NCBI GenBank assembly: GCA_910587165.1
Contig: CAJUKP010000002.1
Coordinates: forward strand, 62,001-126,000
Length of the DNA: 64,000 nucleotides
Origin: an uncultured Duncaniella sp.
GTDB lineage: Bacteria > Bacteroidota > Bacteroidia > Bacteroidales > Muribaculaceae
Reading direction: 5' to 3'
In this document: positions 1-7,869 of the stretch, piece by piece
Layout: each line of letters begins with the position of its first letter
Numbering within the stretch: the stretch's first letter is position 1
Notes under the pieces: model-generated
Told to the model about the DNA's origin: nothing
The model's database searches: none
Seen by the model: only the letters and a program-made list of their open reading frames with translations
Made by a program: the position numbers and the translations under genes

Positions 1-249
1 ATAGGTCTGTTCGCACGGTTCAGCTTCCTCGCTCCGGAGTTCAGCTCTTATCATTATGTGGCCGGATATCTGTCTATTTTCATCGGAGCGGTTTTATGGT
101 GGTTTGGTGTGACATGGTTCGTCAATAAGGTGAGAGGTCATTTTAATCTACGTTCCATGTGGCTTGTTAACCGCATACTTGCCGCTATCATAGTGGTGAT
201 GGGAGCCATCGGATTCCTGACAGCGCTCAAAGAATTGATAATGAGATAA
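1..249 (+). CDS. LysE/RhtB-family exporter, C-terminal part (5' cut by window edge)
   Basis: The reading frame is open from base 1 to the TAA at 247-249, so the gene starts before the window. About 82 residues remain. They show two hydrophobic segments separated by a basic loop with VNKVRGHFNLRS, then a final segment ending in LKELIMR. This matches the C-terminal helices of LysE/RhtB-type inner-membrane exporters of Bacteroidetes, which usually export amino acids or related metabolites. The substrate cannot be told from this fragment. A GTG at 58 is internal and should not be taken as the start. A terminator hairpin follows. Family call is by recognition of the tail only. Confidence 0.6.
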   Translation: MGLFARFSFLAPEFSSYHYVAGYLSIFIGAVLWWFGVTWFVNKVRGHFNLRSMWLVNRILAAIIVVMGAIGFLTALKELIMR

Positions 250-273
250 GAAACAGGCTCAATACATAAACAG

Positions 274-325
274 GCCGCCACCATGATCGCTTATATGCTG
301 ATATGGTGGCGGCACTGGTTTTCTC
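274..325 (+). terminator. Hairpin terminator after the LysE-type gene
   Basis: Perfect 11-bp stem (GCCGCCACCAT at 274-284 with its complement at 303-313) followed by a T-rich stretch TTTTCTCTTT. It lies between two convergent genes. Confidence 0.8.
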
Positions 326-331
326 TTTATG

Positions 332-1756
332 TTATTTGTCGCTCCGGAAGGGGATGAGAGGGAGATAGTTTCCTCCGTGAAGAGTGCCGGGCAGGAAATC
401 CCTGAATCCATAGCGCACCGCCACCGGACGCTTCACCTTGTCACTTGTGACGATTATCTCGTTGGTCTGCCAGTGAAGTGTGGCTGAGTCAGCCGGATGA
501 AACACTCCGTCGTCACCGGCAAGTTCGAAACCCCTGATGTCATAGTTGCGGCAGATTCCGTCGTTTGGTGAGTCGATGGCTACCCAGACTTCATTGCCTT
601 TTACAGTGTGTCCCTTGTATCGGGGACTTCCGGCAAGAAATTCTTTATGGCCGTATGTGCGGTTGAGCGCAAGGTCGGCGAGGCGTTTGCCAACGTCGGT
701 TTTGTTGGCCGGATGGATATTGTGGCGTTCGTATGGCTCCACAAGGTCATTTATACAGATCATGTCGGCATTTGGCAACATCTCCACGGCCTTCCATTGC
801 GCCTCGCGCAGAAGTGGTGCGTTGCCGGTCTCGGATGGCTCGCCATATTCGTAAGGTGCGATCTCCACCGCATAGAAGGGAATATCGCCTTCGCCTATCT
901 CTTTGCGCCAGCGTTTCACCATAGTGGCCAGACGCTCGGCGTATGTATCCCATGTAGAGACATTGGAGCATCCCTGATACCAGATGATGCCTTTGTATGT
1001 ATAGTCCTTGATCGGATTGAACATAGCGTTGTACATGAGGAGGGGACGCAGATAGTGTGTCATACCTTCGATATCCTTCTCGTCAAGCGAAATATCGGGA
1101 TAGGTCTCGAGAATGTCTCTCGGAGTCCAGCTTTCCACTCTCGCTCCACCATAAGCGGCGCTCACGATTCCAACGGGAACGTCAAGCACATTTGCCAGCC
1201 GATTGGCATAATGCCATGCCACGGCGCTGAACTCCGGAGCGGTTTCGGGTGAGGGGATCGCCCATGACGAGGCTACTGTATCCACCGGCGAATAGCTCTG
1301 TGTGAGCGGCACGGTGAAGAAGCGTATCCTGCCGGATTTCTCCCGGGCATCGGCTATCTCGTCATATCCACCTTTGACGCAGCATCCCGGAAAGCCTTTG
1401 AGCGGCATCTGCATATTGGATTGTCCCGATGCAAGCCATACTTCACCGATCAATACATTGTCAAGAACAAGGGGTTCTCCGTCAGAGATCGTGATAGTGT
1501 GAGGAGTGAAACTTCCCTTTGGAGTCGGAAGGGAGATTTCCCAGGATCCATCTTCTGCCGCCTTGACAGAATGTGTGGTTTTATCCCAGGAGGGGGTGAC
1601 AGTCACCGTTGCCCCGGGAGTGGCTTTGCCATTGAGACGTGCTTCGGTCAACTGCTGGAGCACCATATTGTCACCGATGAGCGAACCAGGTCTGATTTTT
1701 GCTCCCGCTCCGGTGAATGAAAGTGTCACCAAAGCGGCGATAATGATCTTTTTCAT
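332..1756 (-). CDS. Secreted SGNH-type sialate O-acetylesterase-like hydrolase
   Basis: A 474-residue secreted esterase that would remove O-acetyl groups from sugars such as sialic acid or plant glycans. Residues 1-19 form a signal peptide. The nucleophile motif GQSNM sits at 111-115 (Ser113), WYQGCSN at 258-264 supplies an oxyanion-hole block, and a late His motif (IHPANK, His347) completes an SGNH-type triad. Length fits the sialate O-acetylesterase family. It is on the same strand as a GH31 glycosidase 115 bases upstream but has its own -7 element and a terminator lies between, so they are probably separate units. The true substrate (sialate, xylan or other acetyl ester) is not determined by sequence. 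Confidence 0.85.
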   Translation of the reverse strand: MKKIIIAALVTLSFTGAGAKIRPGSLIGDNMVLQQLTEARLNGKATPGATVTVTPSWDKTTHSVKAAEDGSWEISLPTPKGSFTPHTITISDGEPLVLDNVLIGEVWLASGQSNMQMPLKGFPGCCVKGGYDEIADAREKSGRIRFFTVPLTQSYSPVDTVASSWAIPSPETAPEFSAVAWHYANRLANVLDVPVGIVSAAYGGARVESWTPRDILETYPDISLDEKDIEGMTHYLRPLLMYNAMFNPIKDYTYKGIIWYQGCSNVSTWDTYAERLATMVKRWRKEIGEGDIPFYAVEIAPYEYGEPSETGNAPLLREAQWKAVEMLPNADMICINDLVEPYERHNIHPANKTDVGKRLADLALNRTYGHKEFLAGSPRYKGHTVKGNEVWVAIDSPNDGICRNYDIRGFELAGDDGVFHPADSATLHWQTNEIIVTSDKVKRPVAVRYGFRDFLPGTLHGGNYLPLIPFRSDK

Positions 1757-1787
1757 GATTTATTGGTAAGTAGAGGTAGTGTGCCTG

Positions 1788-1795
1788 CAAAGATA
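1788..1795 (-). promoter_or_regulatory. -7 element for the acetylesterase
   Basis: TATCTTTG on the minus strand matches the Bacteroidetes TAnnTTTG element, 32 bases before the ATG. No clear -33 TTTG at the expected distance. Confidence 0.5.
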
Positions 1796-1798
1796 GCA

Positions 1799-1848
1799 TA
1801 TTTACATAAAAGAAGCGCGATGTGACTGACAAATCGAGACATCGCGCT
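1799..1848 (-). terminator. Terminator of the GH31 gene
   Basis: Perfect 10-bp stem (AGCGCGATGT at 1814-1823 with 1839-1848), followed on the minus strand by CTTCTTTTAT. It separates the GH31 gene from the acetylesterase. Confidence 0.75.
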
Positions 1849-1871
1849 ATAAAATGATAAGAAAGTATCAA

Positions 1872-4229
1872 TTATCTTATTTCAATGGAGAGAGGTTTGT
1901 CAACATTCCATCTCACTGGGATCGTAAGTGATGTTGTGGCGCTGTCGTAACTCCAGCCTCTGGCATTGCGGCCGTCCACCTTTACTTCGGAAGGCTTTCC
2001 ATCCAGAAGATGAACCACGAACCGCAGCTCCTTCTTTCTGTCCATGCCGGGATACGATCCATCGGAGACCGCCGTTATGCTGATCCCCTCCATTGATGCC
2101 TCTCCGCGAAGAGTGACAATGGCATGGTTGCCTTCTGCCAGTGAATTCGTGGATTTCAGATCATCCTCGAATATCCGGGTCTCAGACGAGCCAAGATAGG
2201 GATAATAGTTTATGGTATAGGAATCGGTACGATAGTCTCCGGTGTTTGCCATAGGATAGTCGGCAAGAGTGATGAAGGCTCCCGCTCTTACAAATAACGG
2301 TAATACCTCGAGAGGTGCGGGATACATTATCGTATCTCCTCCGTGATATAAGCGGGATGGGTGATTGTAGTCAACCCACAATCCTTCCGGGAATATGATC
2401 TCGCGCTCGACCGCGCCTTGTTTCATGATGGGTGCCACAAGGATGTCACGCCCCCACAGATATTCATCCGATATGTTGTCGAGTCTGGTGTCGGATGGTG
2501 TGTAGAAATTCAGAGGTCTCACGAGAGGAAGTCCCTGCGAGGCGTTTTCCCATGCAAGCGTGTAGTTATATGGAATCCAACGGTAACGCTCTCTTATGAG
2601 AGGAAGAATAATATCGGCCTGATCAGGGTAATTATACGGTTCGGCGGTGCGTTGTGCGTGGGTGCGGAGCACCGGTGAAAATGTGCCAAGCTGCAACCAT
2701 CTGACGTAGAGTTCTGGATCGTAGGGGGCAGCCTCGTCAATGGCAAATCCTCCGACATCATGGCTCATGTATCCGAGACCGGAAAGTCCGGAATTCAGCA
2801 TTATCGTGACCTGAGGCTGCAATCCTCCCCATGAGCGGGACACATCCGTGGACCATGGGAACACATTGTAACGCTGGAGACCGGTGGTGCCTCCGCGCAT
2901 CATGGTCATGAGCCGACGGTCGGGAAATTCTTCATTATACAGATCCGATATGATCGAACTCCAGTCATTGCCATATTGGTTGTGATATTCGCGTGTGCGC
3001 AATCCGTTGGCGTGCAGACCGCTTTCGGGATGCACCTCCGGCTCGCCGAGATCACCCCACCAGCCACCGACGCCATCAAGAGTGAGCTGACGGTAACGTT
3101 CGCGCAACCATGCTCTTGTCTCGGGATTCGACACATCGAACATTCCGCCTTCTCCCACCCAGATTTTCACCTCCTGTGGATTGCCGAGAGTGTCCTTGAG
3201 CAATAGCCCTTTGGAAGCGAGTTCATTATAGTTGCCAAGACCGTTGCCATTGCGGAGCACGTAAGGTTGGGAAATTATCACAGTGTTTACTCCTTTGTCT
3301 TTCAGTCCGGAAAGCATTCCGCGGTGATCGGGCCACTGGGCCGGATCCCAGTCAAGACGCCCCATGTCCTGTTCCTTGCCATACCAGTAAAGATCGAGAA
3401 CTATGCCGTCAACAGGATATCCCGCACGCTTGAGAGTGTCGATGACGCCTTCTGTCTCTGCCTGTGTGCGGTAGCCGTATTTAGATGTGATATAGCCCAG
3501 CGACCAGAGCGGAGGAAGATCCTGACGTCCTGTGAGGAGCGACAGCTCGCCGGTAAGATCGGCAAGCGATCCGGCTGAGTTTATGAAATAATAGGATACC
3601 GGAGCCTTTGACTCTGTGGTATAAACTATCGGGTTGGACATGACCATCTCGGCAGCTGCGCGGTCGTCAAATACAATAGAATATCCATTGGACGAGAGGA
3701 ATAGTGGCATTGTGATATTCATCTGCCTGATTCGCGGATCTCCAGCTGTGTAGCCATAGTTCTGTTTATTGTACATGACGAGTGTGTCACCCGCCAGGTT
3801 GAAGCTGTAGCCACGCTCTCCGGCTCCGTAGAACGACCCGTTTCCCATGGTGGAGATGCTGATTGACTGTTTACCGCCGGATGAGGTGCGGATTCCACTG
3901 TCACTTATAGCCCGGTCTGCTCCTCCATTTATACTGACACCACCTGTGCGTGAGTCTATTCTCACGGTTACTCCCGACGGAGTGATGAGGTTTGTGATCT
4001 CGCCGCTTACAGATTTGATACATTCCGGATCTGTGTCTTTAAGGGTTGTGAGAGGTGTTTTTGGCTCAGTCTCCCCGGGAGCGAGATTGCTGACTCTGAT
4101 GATGTTGCTTGTGAGTGGAGTGACTGTCACAATCCGGCCATCCGGCGTGCTGACAGTCACGCTTTCGGCCATAGATGCAAGTCCGGTGGCCGCTAATGCG
4201 GCTAAGGAAAGGATATGATATAGTCTCAT
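1872..4229 (-). CDS. Secreted glycoside hydrolase family 31 (alpha-glycosidase)
   Basis: A 785-residue GH31 enzyme acting on alpha-linked sugars. A signal peptide covers residues 1-21, then an N-terminal beta domain, the TIM barrel (about 240-600) and beta domains at the C-terminus resembling DUF5110. The nucleophile region WWGDLGEPE places the catalytic Asp at 393, and PWSTD places the acid/base Asp at 462; LQRYNVFPW precedes it as in the family. The motif WWGDLGEP differs from the common W.DMNE form, suggesting a less typical subfamily, so alpha-glucosidase, xylosidase or transglycosylase activity all remain open. It has its own promoter (4255-4286) and terminator. No SusCD pair adjoins it. 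Confidence 0.88.
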   Translation of the reverse strand: MRLYHILSLAALAATGLASMAESVTVSTPDGRIVTVTPLTSNIIRVSNLAPGETEPKTPLTTLKDTDPECIKSVSGEITNLITPSGVTVRIDSRTGGVSINGGADRAISDSGIRTSSGGKQSISISTMGNGSFYGAGERGYSFNLAGDTLVMYNKQNYGYTAGDPRIRQMNITMPLFLSSNGYSIVFDDRAAAEMVMSNPIVYTTESKAPVSYYFINSAGSLADLTGELSLLTGRQDLPPLWSLGYITSKYGYRTQAETEGVIDTLKRAGYPVDGIVLDLYWYGKEQDMGRLDWDPAQWPDHRGMLSGLKDKGVNTVIISQPYVLRNGNGLGNYNELASKGLLLKDTLGNPQEVKIWVGEGGMFDVSNPETRAWLRERYRQLTLDGVGGWWGDLGEPEVHPESGLHANGLRTREYHNQYGNDWSSIISDLYNEEFPDRRLMTMMRGGTTGLQRYNVFPWSTDVSRSWGGLQPQVTIMLNSGLSGLGYMSHDVGGFAIDEAAPYDPELYVRWLQLGTFSPVLRTHAQRTAEPYNYPDQADIILPLIRERYRWIPYNYTLAWENASQGLPLVRPLNFYTPSDTRLDNISDEYLWGRDILVAPIMKQGAVEREIIFPEGLWVDYNHPSRLYHGGDTIMYPAPLEVLPLFVRAGAFITLADYPMANTGDYRTDSYTINYYPYLGSSETRIFEDDLKSTNSLAEGNHAIVTLRGEASMEGISITAVSDGSYPGMDRKKELRFVVHLLDGKPSEVKVDGRNARGWSYDSATTSLTIPVRWNVDKPLSIEIR

Positions 4230-4254
4230 GGTGGAAAATTTGTTTTACGCACCA

Positions 4255-4286
4255 CAAATGTAGCTCAAATAATTGAGAATAGCAAT
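4255..4286 (-). promoter_or_regulatory. Promoter of the GH31 gene
   Basis: On the minus strand ATTG (4283-4286), 20 bases, then TACATTTG (4255-4262). Fits the Bacteroidetes vegetative promoter with one mismatch in the -33 box. Confidence 0.7.
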
Positions 4287-4298
4287 ACCTGCCGCCGG

Positions 4299-4889
4299 TT
4301 ACAGTTCTTCTCTACGGAGATTGCACTCAATCTGCGGGAGCAAGGGTGTGACACCATCATTTACAAGTTGTATGGTGTCGGGATGTGGATTTCTGACAAC
4401 GGTGGCCGCCTGGGCGGCTATTCTGGCGCGGATAGCATCACGATCCAAGCCTGATCGCCTCCCGACACGGGTTATTCTCAGTTCCTCGGGGGCAGTGATC
4501 TCCCATACGGCATCGACCATACGGTCAAGACCGCTCTCATACAGAATGGCTGTCTCGACAAATATCATACGGGGTCGGTGATGACAGTCTCGCCAACGTA
4601 TTATGTCCTCACGGACAGCTCCATGCACGATGGCGTTCAGTATGTCAAGTTTGTCTTTATCGGAAAATACTATCTCTGAAAGCCGAGGTCTGTCGATCCG
4701 TCCCTCTTTTACACACGTGCTGTCAATCTCGGTGGCTATCCGGTGGTGTATGGCAACATCACAATCCATAATCTCTTTGGCTCTGGAATCGCAGTCATAC
4801 ACATCAAACCCCATGGCTCCGAGCACCCGGCTCACCATGCTTTTTCCGCTACCGATCCCTCCGGTTATTGCTATTAGTTCATTCGACAT
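4299..4889 (-). CDS. coaE: Dephospho-CoA kinase
   Basis: Cytosolic kinase that phosphorylates the ribose 3'-OH of dephospho-CoA, the last step of coenzyme A synthesis. The P-loop GGIGSGKS is at residues 10-17, followed by the typical VYDCDSRAKEIM substrate-binding stretch; VGRRSGLDRDAIRARIAAQ is the lid-region signature. Length of 196 residues is normal. I chose the ATG at 4889 (MSNELIAITGG) instead of an upstream codon at 4910, because family members begin just before the P-loop strand. The start overlaps the end of the YbbR-like gene by 11 bases, so it is the last gene of the nusB-yajC-ybbR-coaE unit. Confidence 0.93.
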   Translation of the reverse strand: MSNELIAITGGIGSGKSMVSRVLGAMGFDVYDCDSRAKEIMDCDVAIHHRIATEIDSTCVKEGRIDRPRLSEIVFSDKDKLDILNAIVHGAVREDIIRWRDCHHRPRMIFVETAILYESGLDRMVDAVWEITAPEELRITRVGRRSGLDRDAIRARIAAQAATVVRNPHPDTIQLVNDGVTPLLPQIECNLRREEL

Positions 4890-5850
4890 TCTCAATGATA
4901 TATTCCACATTTGTGGGAGAAAACGACAGATTGTGATATACTATTGGCACAAGGGACAGGTTGACCGGGAGTTTGTTGCCTGGAAGCGAGACATCCTTGT
5001 AGTCAACATAAGCCTTCACCGGGTAGTCACTGTTATATTCACTCATGGGGACAAGATAGGATATCTCTATCTTGGATGGGAACGTGACGAGGCGTTTGTC
5101 GGCCGGAAGATTGGTCACATCAAGGGGAATGCTGCGCTTACGGGCGATGAGCGGTTCGACAGGGACAGTGACCATGACTTTGTCAGGCACAATCCTCACT
5201 CCCGCTATCGGCTTGACTCTGACCTCATAACGTGCTGTGTCCTTGAGCCCTGATTTCACAATGGGTTCGGTGGTGACCACCTTCAGGGAATGAGGGAGAT
5301 CTGTGGTTGAATACAATGTCACTGAATCAACATTTGCCTTAGGCTGTCCGGACATGATGTATTGGAGCTGAGGCCTGATATCAGCCTGGACCATAAGTTT
5401 GACTCTGACTCCCGGCTGGGTGGTGTAGGACACCTTTATGGAATCGGGCCGGCAGGCGTTGACCTGCACACCCGGGCCGAAATAGTCTCTCATACGTGTG
5501 AGAAGCTTCGATGACGTGATGGTCACGGAGTTTTCAGCGGCGCAATCCTCCCATTTGAATTTGACCGGGGAGGTCTTACCCCACATGAACCGGAGCAACT
5601 GTGCATCCTTGCCTTTGACGCTCACATTGATGGCCTCGGGCGGATGATTGATCAGGGTGACACTGTCGGGAATGTTCTGCACCTCAAGGGGCACATCGAA
5701 ATCTCGCTCCATCTGGGTGTCGAGCGACATGAAAACCCAGAACACGAACGCCACTGCTACAAACAGCAGATAGAGCATCACATCCTTGCCTTGTTTGGAA
5801 TGTGCCGCTTTATTGATGCGCTTTCCTAAGCGACGGAAGAGGTCACCCAT
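4879..5850 (-). CDS. YbbR-like domain protein, membrane anchored
   Basis: A 323-residue protein with one N-terminal transmembrane helix (about 24-41, YLLFVAVAFVFWVFM) and an extracytoplasmic part made of beta-rich YbbR-type repeats, recognisable from the VPLEVQNIPDSV, IDIRP-like and IPLDVTNLPADK strands. In Firmicutes YbbR (CdaR) controls diadenylate cyclase; in Bacteroidetes the family keeps the same topology but the partner is unproven. Start set at ATG 5850 because the frame upstream has only a TTG at 5904 and lacks family similarity. It sits between yajC and coaE, an arrangement typical of Bacteroidales. Confidence 0.85.
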   Translation of the reverse strand: MGDLFRRLGKRINKAAHSKQGKDVMLYLLFVAVAFVFWVFMSLDTQMERDFDVPLEVQNIPDSVTLINHPPEAINVSVKGKDAQLLRFMWGKTSPVKFKWEDCAAENSVTITSSKLLTRMRDYFGPGVQVNACRPDSIKVSYTTQPGVRVKLMVQADIRPQLQYIMSGQPKANVDSVTLYSTTDLPHSLKVVTTEPIVKSGLKDTARYEVRVKPIAGVRIVPDKVMVTVPVEPLIARKRSIPLDVTNLPADKRLVTFPSKIEISYLVPMSEYNSDYPVKAYVDYKDVSLPGNKLPVNLSLVPIVYHNLSFSPTNVEYIIENVE

Positions 5851-5949
5851 TTCCTGATTTTGGATATTTGTTGGAAAGGGAACAAGAGGACAGAACCGCT
5901 TCAACCGTGGCTCTTATCGCAGATGTTCCCTTTCAGTTAAGTTATGGAT

Positions 5950-6264
5950 TTATTTAGCGGCGGCATCCTTGTCGGCTTGAGCGGCCGAAGGATATACCGA
6001 ACCCTTGTCAATAGTGATCTTCACATCCTTGGCGATCTCGACGATGAAGGTTGTCTCCTCGACCGAGCGGATTTTACCGTAGATACCGCCTGCAGTCACG
6101 ATGGCATCACCGGACTTGAGGCCTTCGCGGAATTTCTTGATCTCGTTCTGTTTCTTCTGCTGGGGACGGATCATGAACAGATAGAAGATGGCTATAAGTG
6201 CCACAATCATAACAATGTTGGCCCAGCCGGCGCCCTGCGCCTGGAGTAGAATTGAGTTGAGCAT
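5950..6264 (-). CDS. yajC: Preprotein translocase accessory subunit YajC
   Basis: A 104-residue inner-membrane protein that joins SecDF and assists Sec-dependent export. One transmembrane helix at about 16-32 is followed by the family hallmark RPQQKKQ (33-39) and a small cytosolic domain containing GDAIVTAGGIYGKI. Size is typical. It lies 25 bases after nusB and before the YbbR-like gene on the same strand, so it is probably cotranscribed with them. Confidence 0.95.
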   Translation of the reverse strand: MLNSILLQAQGAGWANIVMIVALIAIFYLFMIRPQQKKQNEIKKFREGLKSGDAIVTAGGIYGKIRSVEETTFIVEIAKDVKITIDKGSVYPSAAQADKDAAAK

Positions 6265-6289
6265 AGTAAATTGCTTGTTTTAGAGGTTT

Positions 6290-7732
6290 TTATTTTTTGA
6301 GAAGTCGGCCTTCTTCCTTGAGGTGATTGATCACCGAGAAAAGAATGCCATTGATGAACGCGCCGCTGCGCGGAGTGGAATATGCGTTGGCTATTTCAAT
6401 ATACTCGTTGAGAGTCACGGCTATGGGTATTGCCGGGTAGTCAAGGAGTTCTGTCACTGCCGCAACCATGATGACGATGTCCATGAACGCAAGACGGTCG
6501 GAGTCCCAGCGTGTGGTGTTGACGAACTTGTCAATGAGATCCTTGTACTCTCCATAGTGGCGCACCGCGCTCATGAAGAGATCAGGGCCGAAGTTGCGGT
6601 CCTCGTCATCCTTGAACTGGGGAAGAATCTCGATGTCATGACCCTCGTCGTTGCTGTTGGCGAAACGTTTCACGGTCTTCAGCACAAAGGTGCCCATCAC
6701 GTGAAGGTCATCGTTCCAATATACGGATTTCGACTCGAGGGCCTCGGCGAGCGCGTCGGAAGGGAGGATGATGGTTCTGAACACCTGGCGCCAGAATTCG
6801 GCATCTTCGGCGAGTGTATGCTCGCCGGGATTTGCCATATATCCCTGGTAGAGTTCGCTTGAAGTGATCATGCCAAGCAGTGTCACCACGAGGTCATCGT
6901 CAGACTCCCATGCGAGTTTGCCATTCTCGAGATATTCAGCCATAGCTGTGTTCTCGGCGAGTGCCTTTGCCAGCTTGCTTTCCACGAAACGCATATCGGG
7001 GTTGAGATCCGCGTCAGTGGGGAGGAACTTATGGCGGGCATTGTCAAGGCGCATATCCTCGGCACGGCATATCTGAATCGGAAGTGTGAGCAGGCTCAGA
7101 TACAGATCATAGGCTTTGTCGAGAGAATAGTCGAGTGAGTTGCGTGCATGGATGAGCAACGACCGGTTGTCGCCATATTCGCTGAGGGTACGGGCTATTG
7201 CCTGGGTGCCACGGGTGAAACCGGCGAGAGTGAAACGCGGATTCTTTCTTGCCGCGGTCATAAATTCGGGATTCTTTACCATCAGGTTCTCTATGATGGA
7301 GAGCCAGAGGGCGACATCATCTTTAAGCTCGGGTTTCTTGAGACGTGAATATGTCTTGAACGCCGGGAGGGTAGGGATGGCCTCGTAGATGGAGGGTATG
7401 ACCATTCCGAAATCCGAGAGGTCAGCTCGGTTTTTCACAATAATCTCGCGCAGCTCGTTCTGAGCGTTGAGCGATTTTGCAAGCTGGTTCTGATTGATGT
7501 GCTTGTTGAGAGCAAGGCCATGGATGGGTGAGAGGTGACGGTCGGCGTCATTGACCCTGATGCCCGAAAGCTCAAGGATCATGAGAAGGAGATCCATGTA
7601 GAGCTCATAGCCGTATTTCTTGTCGCGTGAGGGGTTCTCGGCAGGTGTCTCGATCTTGAACTCCCTGTAGGACAGGAAGTAAGAATAGAGAAGCTGCACA
7701 ACCTTGATTCTGATCAAAACTCGGTTAACCAT
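6290..7732 (-). CDS. nusB: Transcription antitermination protein NusB, large form
   Basis: NusB binds boxA RNA with S10 (NusE) and keeps RNA polymerase processive through rRNA operons. The protein opens with MVNRVLIRIKVVQLLYSYF, the first helix of Bacteroidetes NusB, and the final 100 residues (DIVIMVAAVTELL, VTLNEYIEIANAYSTP, GAFINGIL) carry the conserved C-terminal fold. At 480 residues it is far longer than the roughly 140 of E. coli and, from memory, also longer than the near-310 of Bacteroides. The additional central region is helical-looking and has no other domain I recognise. First gene of the unit; a -7 element lies at 7764-7771. Confidence 0.88.
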   Translation of the reverse strand: MVNRVLIRIKVVQLLYSYFLSYREFKIETPAENPSRDKKYGYELYMDLLLMILELSGIRVNDADRHLSPIHGLALNKHINQNQLAKSLNAQNELREIIVKNRADLSDFGMVIPSIYEAIPTLPAFKTYSRLKKPELKDDVALWLSIIENLMVKNPEFMTAARKNPRFTLAGFTRGTQAIARTLSEYGDNRSLLIHARNSLDYSLDKAYDLYLSLLTLPIQICRAEDMRLDNARHKFLPTDADLNPDMRFVESKLAKALAENTAMAEYLENGKLAWESDDDLVVTLLGMITSSELYQGYMANPGEHTLAEDAEFWRQVFRTIILPSDALAEALESKSVYWNDDLHVMGTFVLKTVKRFANSNDEGHDIEILPQFKDDEDRNFGPDLFMSAVRHYGEYKDLIDKFVNTTRWDSDRLAFMDIVIMVAAVTELLDYPAIPIAVTLNEYIEIANAYSTPRSGAFINGILFSVINHLKEEGRLLKK

Positions 7733-7763
7733 ATTCTTAAAGAGCTATCATATATTTTCGCTA

Positions 7764-7824
7764 CAAAATTAGAAAAAATATTTGACATAAAGGGGAGGGG
7801 CATGAAAAAATATTTGTACTTTTG
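7764..7824. promoter_or_regulatory. Divergent promoter region, nusB (-) and fbp (+)
   Basis: TAATTTTG on the minus strand at 7764-7771 faces nusB, and TACTTTTG on the plus strand at 7817-7824 faces the fructose-bisphosphatase gene (46-base distance to its ATG). Neither has a convincing -33 box at 19-21 bases. Confidence 0.5.
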
Positions 7825-7869
7825 TACACCTTATCTCTCCATGCCACTACACTAAAAAGTCTTGAATCA

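Noticed and set aside
608..1252. 214-codon plus-strand frame
   Set aside because: Shadow of the acetylesterase gene; the translation has no recognisable fold and the opposite strand has catalytic motifs in order.
332..4229. Polysaccharide utilisation locus around the esterase and GH31
   Set aside because: No SusC, SusD, or sensor gene in the flanks, and a terminator separates the two genes.
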